Shown in pieces: positions 47,644 to 60,394 of a stretch of DNA of 64,000 nt. This stretch comes from Halichondria panicea. Its lineage: Eukaryota; Porifera; Demospongiae; Suberitida; Halichondriidae. Every line of letters starts with the position of its first letter. Position 1 is the stretch's first letter. A program made the translations under genes and the position numbers. The notes under the pieces are model-generated. The model ran no database searches. It saw only the letters and a program-made list of their open reading frames with translations, and was not told where the DNA came from. Location of the stretch: assembly GCF_963675165.1 (NCBI RefSeq), contig NC_087388.1:1218800-1282799 (forward strand). Direction: 5' to 3'.

Positions 47644-48014
47644 CAGTGGCGGATCCAGGAAAAATGAAAGGGGGGTTCCAAACTAACAAGCGCGCAGCGC
47701 GACTTTTTGGGGGTTACGCCCACTTTCGGTCACAGTGACTAGGGAAAATCCCATACTCAGCCAGGGGAAGTCCCATAATAGACTTGCCAGTGTAGAGCTA
47801 GCTAGCTGCCACGAACAGTCAACTAGCTAGCCTAGGCTAACCTGAACACTCTTTTGGCAGTTGATACATCAAAACAACAGGTACAATCATTGAATCAAAT
47901 TACAATAACTACAAAAACTGATTAATAGCTAGCTGGTGTCATTAAGCCTTCTAAAGTTAACTTCAAAAGGGGGGGTCAAGGGACCCTATGCACCCTCCTC
48001 TGGATCCGCCACTG
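47644..48014. mobile_element. 371-bp MITE with 5-bp TATAG flanks
   Basis: The termini are CAGTGGCGGATCCAGGA and CTGGATCCGCCACTG. TATAG flanks both sides (47639-47643 and 48015-48019). The site is empty upstream of gene 1 (near 10090-10105), so it inserted after the segmental duplication or was lost from the other copy. It lies about 430 bp before the start codon of gene 2. Confidence 0.85.
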
Positions 48015-48019
48015 TATAG

Positions 48020-48442
48020 TTCAAATAGATATTTGTAATCAATTGTCCAAAATCGATTTTCATAGACAATTGATTTCGACAGATCACTCACGTACGTAAT
48101 ATTTAAAAATTTGAAAATTGTTGTCAAAAATCGATTTCATATCTGATGCACACAAGTTACGTTCTCTAAATTGTTGCAAACGGCGTTCCATATACACATT
48201 CTAGTTTCCTTAGTAACAGCAAATCCTCCTCAGGAGAAACAGAAAGCTGTGTCTGTAATGATCAATCCTGATTTTGTTGTCCGATTTTGCAAGATCATGT
48301 TCAGACAGAGCAACTTAGTATAGTTGATACGCCGTTTGCGACAATTCACTAACACAATTCAATCGTATATAATTTTGTAAAAGCTACTCTAGTATAACTC
48401 TTTCATTAATTTTATTAATCAGTGCCGTATATAGTTGTGGAA
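48020..48442 (+). promoter_or_regulatory. Putative promoter/5' region of gene 2
   Basis: It is nearly identical to 10105-10522, with the same TATA-like TATATAATTTT about 75 bp before the ATG and the paired CAATTG/ATCGATTT words. Confidence 0.4.
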
Positions 48443-51400
48443 ATGACTGATGACAGCCAGTCATGTAATACTCCCCTGCACACTGCTGCAAGCCGTGGGG
48501 ACTCAGATGAGGTCAGAGAACTGTTGAAAACAAAGCAATATGAAGTCAACGTCAGAAACTCACACAACCAAACATCTCTTCATCTTGCATGTGCTAATGG
48601 TCATCTCGATACGGTTTGGACACTAGCCAATGACTTTGGTGCTGATATAGGAGCTATTGATAATGATGAAAATACACCATTGCTTTTTGCTGCTAAGAAC
48701 AAACATGTGCAAATAATTATAATGTTGCTTCTATTATCAATGAGTAGTAGACACCTCTTCAACGGAGACTACGTGTTTTGTTCGTTTAGCCGTAGTCAGA
48801 TGGATTCTCATCATGTTAAACTCTTTGAGGATGTCCTCTTCGAGTATTACAATGATTCTGAAGCAGTGGAGAAAACTATGCGTCTGATAAGTAAATTCTT
48901 TGTTGATTATATTCAATTCAAGGATTATAAAGATGATGGCTTTATTGCATTGCTTGTAGCTGCATCACTCGGTCTCAAAGACTTGATTAATCGACTAGTT
49001 ACACAGAATAAAGTAGACCTGAATATTAGGGGATTCTGTGGCTTGTCTGTTCTCCACTGTGCCTGTTTTGGAGGACACATCCTGCTCGTGGAGAATCTTA
49101 TTTCAGAACATCTTATGGACCTTTCTGTTAAGGATACACAAGGGAACTCAGTTTTGCATTACGCAACTTTAAAGGGGACTCCCTATGAATGCTATGATGG
49201 TCACATAGAACTGATCGATAAACTGGTTATGAAGTATGGCCTCAATCCCACAGGTAGAAATGATAAAGGAGCTACACCTCTACATATTGCAGCCACATAC
49301 GGACATGTTGAAACAGTGAGACACCTGATTAGCAAGCACAGTGCTGATATTGATTGCACTAACAACTACAACAATACACCATTGATGGGTGCTGCGCTGA
49401 ATGGTCGTGTGCATGTTTTGGATATGCTAATCAAAGAATTCAACAACAGTTGTCATGTCCGAGGTTACAGCGGTCGTACTCTACTTCACCAAGCATGCGA
49501 TGGTGGTCATATAGAACTAATAGACAAATTAGTGGTTGAATATGGCCTCAATCCCGCAGATAAAGATAATGATGGTAACACACCTCTACATATTGCAGCC
49601 GTTAAAGGACATATTGAAACAGTGAGACACCTGATTAGCAAGCACAGTGCTGATATTGATTACACTAACAACTACAACAATACACCATTGATGGGTGCTG
49701 CGCTGAATGGTCGTGTGCATGTTTTGGATATGCTAATCAAAGAATTCAACAGCAGTTGTCAAGTCCGAGATGACAATGGTTATACTCTCCTTCACTATGC
49801 ATGTGATGGTGGTCATATAGAAATGATAGACAAATTAGTGCTTGAATATGGCCTCAATCCCGCAGATAAAGATAATGATGGTAACACACCTCTACATGTT
49901 GCAGCCGTTAAAGGACATGTTGAAACAGTGAGACACCTGATTAGCAAGCACAGTGCTGATATTAATTGCACTAATAATCAGAACAATACACCATTGATGG
50001 GTGCTGCGCTGAATGGTCGTGTGCATGTTTTGGATATGCTAATCAAAGAATTCAACAGCAGTTGTCATGTCCGAGGTTGCTACGGTTATACTCTCCTTCA
50101 CTATGCATGCGATGGTGGTCATATAGAACTGATAGACAAATTAGTGCTTGAATATGGCCTCAATCCCGCAGATAAAAATAATGATGGTAACACACCTCTA
50201 CATGTTGCAGCCATTGCAGGACGTGTTGAAACAGTGAGACACCTGATTAGCAAGCACAGTGCTGATATTGATTGCACTAACAACTACAACAATACACCAT
50301 TGATACTAGCTGTGTTTCATGGTTGTGTGTATGTTTTGGATATGCTAATCAAAGAATTCAACAACAGTTGTCATGTCCGAGGTTACAGCGGTCGTACTCT
50401 ACTTCACCAAGCATGCGATGGTGGTCATATAGAACTAATAGACAAATTAGTGGTTGAATATGGCCTCAATCCCGCAGATAAAGATAATGATGGTAACACA
50501 CCTCTACATATTGCAGCCGTTAAAGGACATATTGAAACAGTGAGACACCTGATTAGCAAGCACAGTGCTGATATTGATTGCACTAACAACTACAACAATA
50601 CACCATTGATGGGTGCTGCGCTGAATGGTCGTGTGCATGTTTTGGATATGCTAATCAAAGAATTCAACAGCAGTTGTCAAGTCCGAGATGACAATGGTTA
50701 TACTCTCCTTCACTATGCATGTGATGGTGGTCATATAGAAATGATAGACAAATTAGTGCTTGAATATGGCCTCAATCCCGCAGATAAAGATAATGATGGT
50801 AACACACCTCTACATATTGCAGCCGTTAAAGGACATGTTGAAACAGTGAGACACCTGATTAGCAAGCACAGTGCTGATATTGATTGCACTAATAATCAGA
50901 ACAATACACCATTGATGGGTGCTGCGCTGTCTGGTCGTGTGCATGTTTTGGATATGCTAATCAAAGAATTCAACAGCAGTTGTCATGTCCGAGGTTGCTA
51001 CGGTTATACTCTCCTTCACTATGCATGCGATGGTGGTCATATAGAACTGATAGACAAATTAGTGCTTGAATATGGCCTCAATCCCGCAGATAAAAATAAT
51101 GATGGTAACACACCTCTACATGTTGCAGCCATTGCAGGACGTGTTGAAACAGTGAGACACCTGATTAGCAAGCACAGTGCTGATATTGATTGCACTAACA
51201 ACTACAACTATACACCATTGATACTAGCTGCGCTGAATGGTGGTGTGCATGTTTTGGATATGCTAATCAAAGAATTCAACAGCAGTTGTCATGTCCGAGG
51301 TTACAATGGTTATACTCTCCTTCACTATGCATGCGATGGTGGTCATATAGAAATGATAGACAAATTAGTGCTTGAATATGGCCTCAATCTCGCAGATAAA

Positions 51401-54400
51401 GGTAATGATGGTAACACACCTCTACATATTGCAACCATGAGAGGACGTGTTGAAACAGTGAGACACCTGATTAGCAAGCACAGTGCTGATATTGATTGCA
51501 CTAATAATCAGAACAATACACCATTGATGCGACCTGCACTGAATGGTTGTGTGCATGTTTTGGATATGCTAATCAAAGAATTCAACAGCAGTTGTCATGT
51601 CCGAGGTTACAATGGTTATACTCTCCTTCACTGTGCATGCAATGGTGGTCATATAGAACTGATAGACAAATTAGTGCTTGAATATGGCCTCAATCTCGCA
51701 GATAAAGGTAATGATGGTAACACACCTCTACATATTGCAACCATGAGAGGACGTGTTGAAACAGTGAGACACCTGATTAGCAAGCACAGTGCTGATATTG
51801 ATTGCACTAACAACTACAACAATACACCATTGATACTAGCTGCGCTGAATGGTGGTGTGCATGTTTTGGATATGCTAATCAAAGAATTCAACAGCAGTTG
51901 TCATGTCCGAGGTTACAATGGTTATACTCTCCTTCACTGTGCATGCGATGGTGGTCATATAGAACTGATAGACAAATTAGTGCTTGAATATGGCCTCAAT
52001 CCCGCAGATAAAGATAATGATGGTAACACACCTCTACATATTGCAGCCGTTAAAGGACATGTTGAAACAGTGAGACACCTGATTAGCAAGCACAGTGCTG
52101 ATATTGATTGCACTAACAACTACAACAATGCACCATTGATGGGTGCTGCGCTGAATGGTCGTGTGCATGTTTTGGATATGCTAATCAAAGAATTCAACAG
52201 CAGTTGTCATGTCCGAGATTACAATGGTTATACTCTCCTTCACTATGCATGCCGTGGTGGTCATATAGAAATGATAGACAAATTAGTGCTTGAATATGGC
52301 CTCAATCCCGCAGATAAAGATAATGATGGTAACACACCTCTACATATTGCAGCCGTTAAAGGACATGTTGAAACAGTGAGACACCTGATTAGCAAGCACA
52401 GTGCTGATATTGATTGCACTAACAACTACAACAATACACCATTGATGGGTGCTGCGCGGAAGGGTCGTGTGCATGTTTTGGATATGCTAATCAAAGAATT
52501 CAACAGCAGTTGTCATGTCCGAGGTTGCTACGGTTATACTCTCCTTCACTATGCATGCGATGGTGGTCATATAGAACTGATAGACAAATTAGTGCTTGAA
52601 TATGGCCTCAATCCCGCAGATAAAAATAATGATGGTAACACACCTCTACATGTTGCAGCCATTGCAGGACGTGTTGAAACAGTGAGACACCTGATTAGCA
52701 AGCACAGTGCTGATATTGATTGCACTAACAACTACAACTATACACCATTGATACTAGCTGCGCTGAATGGTGGTGTACATGTTTTGGATATGCTAATCAA
52801 AGAATTCAACAGCAGTTGTCATGTCCGAGGTTACAATGGTTATACTCTCCTTCACTATGCATGCGATGGTGGTCATATAGAAATGATAGACAAATTAGTG
52901 CTTGAATATGGCCTCAATCCCGCAGATAAAGATAATGATGGTAACACACCTCTACATATTGCAACCTCCATTAAAGGACGTGTTGAAACAGTGAGACACC
53001 TGATTAGCAAGCACAGTGCTGATGTTGATTGCACTAATAATCAGAACAATACACCATTGATACTAGCTGCGCTGAATGGTCGTGTGCATGTTTTGGATAT
53101 GCTAATCAAAGAATTCAACAGCAGTTATCATGTCCGAGGTTACAATGGTTATACTCTCCTTCACTGTGCATGCAATGGTGGTCATATAGAACTGATAGAC
53201 AAATTAGTGCTTGAATATGGCCTCAATCTCGCAGATAAAGGTAATGATGGTAACACACCTCTACATATTGCAACCATGAGAGGACGTGTTGAAACAGTGA
53301 GACACCTGATTAGCAAGCACAGTGCTGATATTGATTGCACTAACAACTACAACTATACACCATTGATACTAGCTGCGCTGAATGGTGGTGTGCATGTTTT
53401 GGATATGCTAATCAAAGAATTCAACAGCAGTTGTCATGTCCGAGGTTACAATGGTTATACTCTCCTTCACTATGCATGCGATGGTGGTCATATAGAAATG
53501 ATAGACAAATTAGTGCTTGAATATGGCCTCAATCCCGCAGATAAAGATAATGATGGTAACACACCTCTACATATTGCAGCCGTTAAAGGACATGTTGATA
53601 CAGTGAGACACCTGATTAGCAAGCACAGTGCTGATATTGATTGCACTAATAATCAGAACAATACACCATTGATGCTAGCTGCACTGGGTGATCGTGTGCA
53701 TGTTTTGGATATGCTAATCAAAGAATTCAATAGCAGTTGTCATGTCCGAGATTACAATGGTTATACTCTCCTTCACTATGCATGCGATGGTGGTCATATA
53801 GAACTGATAGACAAATTAGTGCTTGAATATGGCCTCGATCTCGCAGATAAAGATAATAATGGTAACACACCTCTACATGTTGCAGCCATTAAAGGACATG
53901 TTGAAACAGTAAGACTTTTGATTACTCAACACAAAATTGATATAATCACTAATAATGTTTACTCTACCCCATTGTGTTTAGCAGCTGAAGGTGGTCATGA
54001 GATCGCGATTCATGCCTTTATTAAAGAGTTTAAATGCAACCCACATAACAGAGGCTACAATGGTCAAACTCTGCTTCACTATGCTTGCCAAAATGGTCAC
54101 GTAGAACTATTGAATAAATTGGTAGTCGAGTATAAGGTAGATCCATCAATTAGAGACAACGATGGGAACACACCACTGCATATTTTGTGTCGTACTCCGC
54201 ATACTGAAGAAGAGAAGCTGAGAACAATGCTTTGCAAGTACCAGTACTGGACAGTGTTTCAAGTTAATAATAATGGCAACACTCCTCTTCACACATCAAC
54301 TCTCTACGAACAAGCTCATTGTGCACGCTTACTATTGCAGAAGTACAATGCTCCACTTTTTGTGCGAAACAAAGATGGGAAGACTGCCCTTGATCTAGCT

Positions 54401-57174
54401 AAAACTCAGAGAAGCCATGAAATTGTTAAAATTTTCAAAAATCATAATTCTGAAATACAGTCTATCTACCGGCAGCTAGATAAACTTGCTAAACAAGAGT
54501 TTGGTGGTGAAAAAAACCTCACCAGAATATTTATTGTAGGTCATCCAGGTGCTGGGAAATCCACGCTTGTTGAAACTATCAAAACAGAAGGTTTTATTAG
54601 CTACTTCAGCACATTAACTGTTTCCCCTCACACTCCAGGCATTATTCCAAGTACTTATGACAGTAGTGCTTATGGAAGAATAATAATCTATGATTTTGCT
54701 GGTGATTCCGAGTACTACTCCTCACATGCTGCAATTATGGAGTCAATCAACACATCAAAAGGAAGTAATATATATTTGATAGTTTGTGATTTGAGTAAAG
54801 GCGAAGAAGCTGCTGTCACTAAATACAGCTACTGGCTTTCATTTCTATCGTACAATATTAAGCAATTCTCAAACACGATTATCCTACCAGTGGGAAGCCA
54901 CGCTGATGTAATCAACAAAACGTCAGTTGAACAAGTGTTACGTGTTCTTGACAGCGTATCCCAAAAGTTCTGTAGCAGCTCCAAGATTGATGATTTTCAA
55001 ATTGAACAAAGTGTTTCTCTTGATTGTCGTAAACGAGGGGCTGTAGTAAATTACATAAAGGAACTCACTAAGAAATTCTCCAATTTAGTATCCCTTTCCC
55101 CAGAGACAAGCACACTCTTGGGATTGTTGAAGAAAGACTTTGAACATGTTCCAGCTTGCAAAGTAAGCCTCCTTATCTCTCACATAGAAGAGACTGGAAT
55201 TCCACTGCCACTAAATTCTTCATTGCTATACCTTCTCATAAGAGAGTTACATGATTTGGGTCTGCTAATGGTGATAGAGAGAGAAGGGGACTCCATTGAG
55301 AACCATATAATAATTCTCAAGATATCAACATTCACATCAGATGTACACAAAAAACTCTTTTCAGAGTCTGCTAAAGCTGACCTCACCAAGCATATCGATC
55401 AACTCAAGCTCAGCGTAGGCATTATTCCAGAATCACTACTGGAAAGAGTACTACCAGAGTACATCACAAAAGAAAGTCTACTTAAGTTGCAGTACTGTCA
55501 AGAAATTGAGAATTTGTACGTGGAAGAGGACCACAGTCTTTTTCAACTCACTTCTGGGCCAGTACCAACAGAAAATGCCACTAAAGAGAACTCTCATTTA
55601 TTTTTCCCTGCTTTATGTGATCTCAAGCTCGAGGAAATTCAATGGCCTAAATCCGAAGGTGATAAGATTACTTTGGGATGGTATGCTAAATGTGATTGTA
55701 ACAGCTTTGACTTCTTCCCAACACGATTTCTTCATGTGCTTATCGTTCATCTCTCCCACAACTTTGCATTAAAACAAAGCTTGCCTACAAGCCACCAGAT
55801 CTCTATAGTAACTACAGATTCTTCTGCTGATAATAGTTCTTTGATTGCAAAGGTGTATGCTGCCAATCCTCGCTGTCATGTCTGGTCGACTGGTCTCCAT
55901 TGGCTTATGAAGAACGGAGTGGAAGTATTTGTCGATATGCCTAAAGATGCAGATAGTAAAGATCTGATTGTACTAGCAAGAAGTGACATTGAAGATAAAA
56001 TCGAATGTTTCAACACTCTGCAACTAGTTATTCAGAAGGTAGTCAAAGCCAAAGTTGAATTCTGTGCTAGTATAATGCCTACTGTTTACCTTCTTGATTC
56101 GAGCAATCTCAAGGATGAACTTTTTAGAAATGCACCGAAATATGCTCTAATAGATATTGAAGAAGCACTTGTAGAAGGCACTAAGCGAGTCATGGATAAA
56201 GAAGGACGATGCTTCTCCACTCCTATCAAAGAATGGATCAGCCCAACAAGATGGGCCATATCTTACTGGAGTAAGTTTTACACACACATACCCCCATATT
56301 TAATTTATTTTATGGTACTTACAGATTTATTTTTTCCAATGGATACCTTCTTGGTTCATTCTGCTTTGCAAGAAGTAAAGGATGCTCAATGGAAACTGCT
56401 AGGAATGAGTCTTCCCCCAATCCCCTGGAACAAATTAGATGACATTGACAAAAATGAATCATCATTCTCTGGTGACATTGCTAAGAAAGAAGAAGTAATT
56501 CGACTGTGGATGTCTCAAGAACCCACCTGGATAGTGTTGGTAGACGCTCTCAGTCAATCTGCATATGGATGGTCACAGAATTCTAGTCAAATCTCACGAG
56601 AGCATAGTAAGTGTAGTAACTAGCCCTATTTATAAGCTAGCCGGTCGCATGCTATATATAGGCTGGTTACAAGCAAACTCTGATTGATTGAAACAGTGGG
56701 CGAGGATATCACCCCATGCAGTGGGCGCAGGGCCCCAACATAGGAACAATAGAATAAATATACGCATGCGTAAATGATGATCATATAAATAACATAAGAG
56801 TAAATACTGTCCATTACAGTAAGTACCTCACAATTATTGCTAAATAATGCCTATATAATAATTATGTACTGTTTATTCAATCGTGTATTATAGATGTGCC
56901 TCTACAAAGGAACATTCTTGAAAACGATTCATCTCTTCGTCCTGATGAAGAGTTTCTCCAATCATTTGCTGCCATCATTGGCTCTCGTTGGCAGTGTCTT
57001 GCTTTTCCCCTCTCCCTCACTTCTGAAGACATTGTGAGCATCAAGAGAGAGACAAGAGGAGCAGAGCCGACCAGACAAGCACTCGTCATGCTACAGAAGT
57101 GGGCAGCCAGGGAGACGGCAACTTATGGTCAGTTGAGAGAGAGACTCCGTACACTCTCAGTGTTTCATATCTGA
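48443..57174 (+). CDS. Gene 2: ankyrin-Roc/COR-death-death protein (DAPK1-like without kinase)
   Basis: Three exons (48443-56270, 56325-56606, 56894-57174) join in phase 1 and give 2796 codons. The ATG at 48443 matches the start of gene 1; an upstream GTG at 48422 is in frame but is not needed. Ankyrin units run to about residue 1985, with a non-ankyrin insert at about 95-165. The GTPase has P-loop GHPGAGKST (2033), DFAGD (about 2084) and GSHAD (about 2151). COR-like sequence follows to 2609. The second and third exons each encode a death domain. Intron 1 is only 54 bp and is readable through, so unspliced RNA stays open to 56623. No break was seen. By family it is a cytosolic GTPase scaffold; its ligand and partners are unknown. 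Confidence 0.85.
49200..53910 (+). repeat. Tandem 306-bp ankyrin super-repeat, about 15 copies
   Basis: The phrase HVLDMLIKEF occurs 15 times with a 306-bp step. Higher-order structure is visible: copies 1-3 and 4-6 share the same order of variants (GYSGRT, QVRDDNG, GCYG), shifted by exactly 918 bp (49441 and 50359). A similar run of variants links copies 7-9 with 12-14. Confidence 0.9.
56325..56606 (+). CDS. Gene 2 exon 2: death domain 1
   Basis: Acceptor TACTTACAG and donor CATA|GTAAGT. The sequence shows FFPMDTFLVHSALQEV, WKLLGMSLPPI, LDDIDKNE, VIRLWMSQEPTWIVLVDAL, a death-fold helix pattern. Broken versions are in copies A, B, C and in A2-D2. Confidence 0.75.
56607..56893 (+). other. Gene 2 intron 2 with a duplicated donor
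   Basis: The intron is 287 bp. About 205 bp are inserted between the real GTAAGT (56607) and a second copy of the family's intron start (CAGTAAGTACCTCACAAT, near 56818). The second GTAAGT could be a cryptic donor. Confidence 0.5.
56894..57174 (+). CDS. Gene 2 exon 3: death domain 2 and stop
   Basis: Acceptor GTATTATAG. The death-fold core is SFAAIIGSRWQC, SLTSEDIVSIKRE, ALVMLQKWA, ATYGQLRERL; it ends HI before TGA. The DNA is nearly the same in nine places of the window. Confidence 0.85.
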
Positions 57175-58900
57175 GAAAAGTATTATGTAGATAATTATAG
57201 CTGTTTACGATAATGTATCACCTTGTTTGTGTCAATGATTTTTCAGAACTCAACAATTCACAAATAATTACTTCTGCACTTTTATTTTTACACTTTCCAG
57301 TATATATAACTTAAAAAAAAGCACATAATTTTGTTAGCCTTTACTAATTTCTTAATATTGTCAATTCTTATAATGCTTCCCGAAGTAATTTTTGTACTGC
57401 AGCTAGAGCTTCAACTAGTGTTGTACAAAACTCCTGTAACAGCTCCAAGATTGATGATTTATAAAGCGTTGCTTTTGATGTCGTAAACGAGAAGCTGTAA
57501 ATGACTTATTGTCCTCTGTCGGATTTTCCCCAGAGACAAGCTCTCCTCTGGGATTGTGAAAAATACTTTGACTGCATTAAAGCTTGCAAAGTATATAAGC
57601 CTCCTTATCTCTCACATATGAAATTCCGCTCACACCCTAAGAGAGTTACTCGCATCAGATGTACCTATAATCATATATTGTCAAAGTCTGCTAAAGCGGA
57701 TGTCACCAATTACATCGATCAACTCAAGCTCAGCGTAGTCATAAATTATTACAGAATCGTTGCTGCATGGAAAAAAGTACTACCTGAGTATACCACAAGC
57801 TGCAGTACTCCCACGAAATTGAGAATGTGTACGTGGAAGAGTACCACAGTCTCAACTCACTTCAGAACCAGTACCAACTGCATGAGAGTGCCACTAAAGA
57901 TAAATCTCATCTGCTTTTTTTTTTCTCTCTGGGTGGCAGGTAACAAGATTACCCAGGATTTTATGCTAATTGTGATGTTGGCAGATTTGACTATTTAGAT
58001 CCTAACGAGTTTTTCATCTCATTTCTCTCACAGCTTTTCATGAAAACTAAAGCTTGCTAACAATTGCAAGCGGATGCTCTCTATAATAACTTCTCAATTT
58101 CTGATTCTTCTACTGCTAATATTTCTTTGATTCCAGAGATCCAATTATGCTGCTAATCCTCACTGTCATGATATGTCTGGTCGACTGGTTTACATTGGCT
58201 TATGAAGAATGGAGTGGAGGTATTTGTCGATATGCCTAAAGACGCTGATAGGAAAGAACTGATAGTGAAAAGTGGCAACAAAATATATGTGCTCTGCATC
58301 TAGTTTCAGAATGTTGTGGAAACAAACTCCTTCTTGATCCGAGCAATCTCAAGGATGAAACTTTTACGAATGCTAGAAATGCACATAAAATAATATGCTC
58401 TAAGAGTATTGATGCATGAAGCATTAGCAGAAAGAACTAAGCGATTCATAAAGAAGGACATTACTTCTCTATTCTGATAAGGGACAATGCTTCTCTACAT
58501 CTGATGAAGATTGGGTCATCCCAAAAGATGGACTACATCTACTGGAGTAAGTTTCAAGCACACGCTCACATGCACATATGCACACACCACCTGTAAATGT
58601 TTCATATGTAATCAATGTTTTATTTGTTGTTTCCAATAGTCAAGATATACCCACAACTCTTAATGTTGCGCAGGTACTGAAAATGCCCCACTTCAATCAA
58701 AGATTTGATCAGCTCAGGTGATATTCTACTGGAGTAAACAGCATTCAAACCCAACATTTAATTTATGAGCTTAATTATTTCCTTGTACAGATTTGTTGTT
58801 TCCGATCGATGAGTCCCTGATTGACTCTGCTTTGAACTGCTTACAGGGATGAATATTTCAATCCATTGGAATAACTTTTTAAACGAAGCATCATTCCCTG

Positions 58901-58960
58901 TAGCCTCGATCCCAGGCCGATCCGTCTCTTATTGAACGCTATAGGTCGCCTCCGAGCTAC
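58901..58960. mobile_element. 60-bp micro-MITE in a death-domain exon remnant, 8-bp target duplication
   Basis: Starts TAGCCTCGATCCCAGGCCGA and ends GAGCTAC. ATTCCCTG is repeated on both sides (58893-58900 and 58961-58968). It belongs to the TAGCCTCG family, here clearly with 8-bp hAT-like duplications. Confidence 0.75.
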
Positions 58961-59106
58961 ATTCCCTGGTGATATTGCCAGATAGTATAATTCGACTGGA
59001 AAGTCTCAAGAACCCACCTGGAAAATATTAGTAGAGGTTCTCGCAGTCAACCCACAGGATTGTCCAACAAAACAAGTCAAATCTCACACGAGCACAGTAA
59101 GTACAT

Positions 59107-59280
59107 TACCGTATAGCGGGTATATTTTGCGGGTATATTTCGAGGGTATAAACTTTCGCGGAATGACTGTTAGAAAGGTTTTGGTGGAATAGTAGTCTTT
59201 TAGTGGGTACATTTAATTAGCGAAAACCACAAACATTTATATACCCTCGAAATATACCCGCTATATATAATAATACGGTA
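59107..59280. mobile_element. MITE with TACCGTATA ends, in D2 intron
   Basis: The left TACCGTATAGCGGGTATATT pairs with AATATACCCGCTATATA and a closing TACGGTA. A few extra bases interrupt the right arm. It is related to 17113-17322. Confidence 0.65.
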
Positions 59281-59520
59281 TATAAGTTATATAGTTATAT
59301 TCATTGTAGACGTGCTTCTACACAAGAAAAGCAATCATTTGTCCGATTCCAATCATTTGCTGCCATCATTGGCTCTAGATGGCAGTGTCTTACTTCTCCC
59401 TTCTCCCTCACTTCTGAAGACATTGTGAGCATCAAGAGAGAGACAAGAGGAGTAGAGCCTACCAGACAAGCACTCATCATGCTGCATGGTCATGCACTTT
59501 TCATGTTCCATATCTGTACC

Positions 59521-60394
59521 ACATTATGTTAGATTTAGCTGCATGCATTCAATTGCACTTACATACTGTAGATATAGCTGTTCAATTCAACACATGTTTG
59601 TGTCACTGAACTTTCAGAACTCATGCCTTGCCACTTAAGCAAAAATTACTTTTACACTTCCAATCGTTACTTTTTCTACTGTGTATATGCAACATCTTAC
59701 GTCCTTCAAAATTAGCACATTTTTGTTACTACTGTACAGTTATTCTAATGTTGTCAATTCTGACATGAATGAAATGAATTTTTGCACTCAGTTCTATAGC
59801 TTCAATGGCCAGGTGTGCATGCAATGTCATGACTTAAATATGCATGTATACTGTAAAAACTACATTATTACTCAATACACAGTACAGTAGTTTCGTATAG
59901 TTATACAGTATCCTGTTTGTCACAACCATTAGCTATTGACAGTGTGTACTTGTACGAAACTGTACCAGTGCAGTACCTATAAAATAAGCAGTCCTATCGG
60001 GAATGGAAACCAGACACCATCTTATCCATGCATAATTATATATAATTCCTGATTATACAGTAACTGTTGCTGATCATGAACATTACAGAAATTAACTTGA
60101 TATTGAATTTGTATTTAATTATGTATACTTTTCCAATGTCATGCAAGAGTTCAATAATTCAGTGACTATCATTACAATAAATGTGTATCATAAAAACTCG
60201 ATACAAAACTATTAGTAAAAGCAAGAGTTCATTAACCAACAAGTTAAAGGAAATTCAGCCTAAACTACAGTCTGTCAAATTCCAGTGGATCAAAGTTTGC
60301 AAGGTTAGCTGCTTCTGACCATACAGCAAGTCTTGAGCTGTCCATTTCCGGTGCATGCATGTACATTCCCGACTGCTAGGGCATGACTCATTTC
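59521..60394. other. AT-rich spacer
   Basis: No gene, inverted repeat or tandem repeat is convincing here. A few words (TCACTGAACTTTCAGAACTC) match the spacer after death domain 2 in other units. Confidence 0.5.

Larger units (their letters stand above)
57432..59520 (+). pseudogene. D2: decayed partial copy, COR-death-death, after gene 2
   Basis: It starts at the same point as A2-C2 (CTGTAACAGCTCCAAGATTG). Remains include the COR section with FFP-like and MKNGVEVFVDMP-like coding (58199-58256), a donor near 58548, a death domain 1 remnant (58793-59095) and a death domain 2 core (59348-59480). It has many frameshifts, plus a 60-bp element inside the death domain 1 remnant and a MITE in the following intron. 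It is more diverged than A2-C2. Confidence 0.8.

Noticed and set aside
48422..48442. Upstream GTG start of gene 2
   Set aside because: The ATG at 48443 is identical in context to the only start of gene 1. GTG starts are not expected here.
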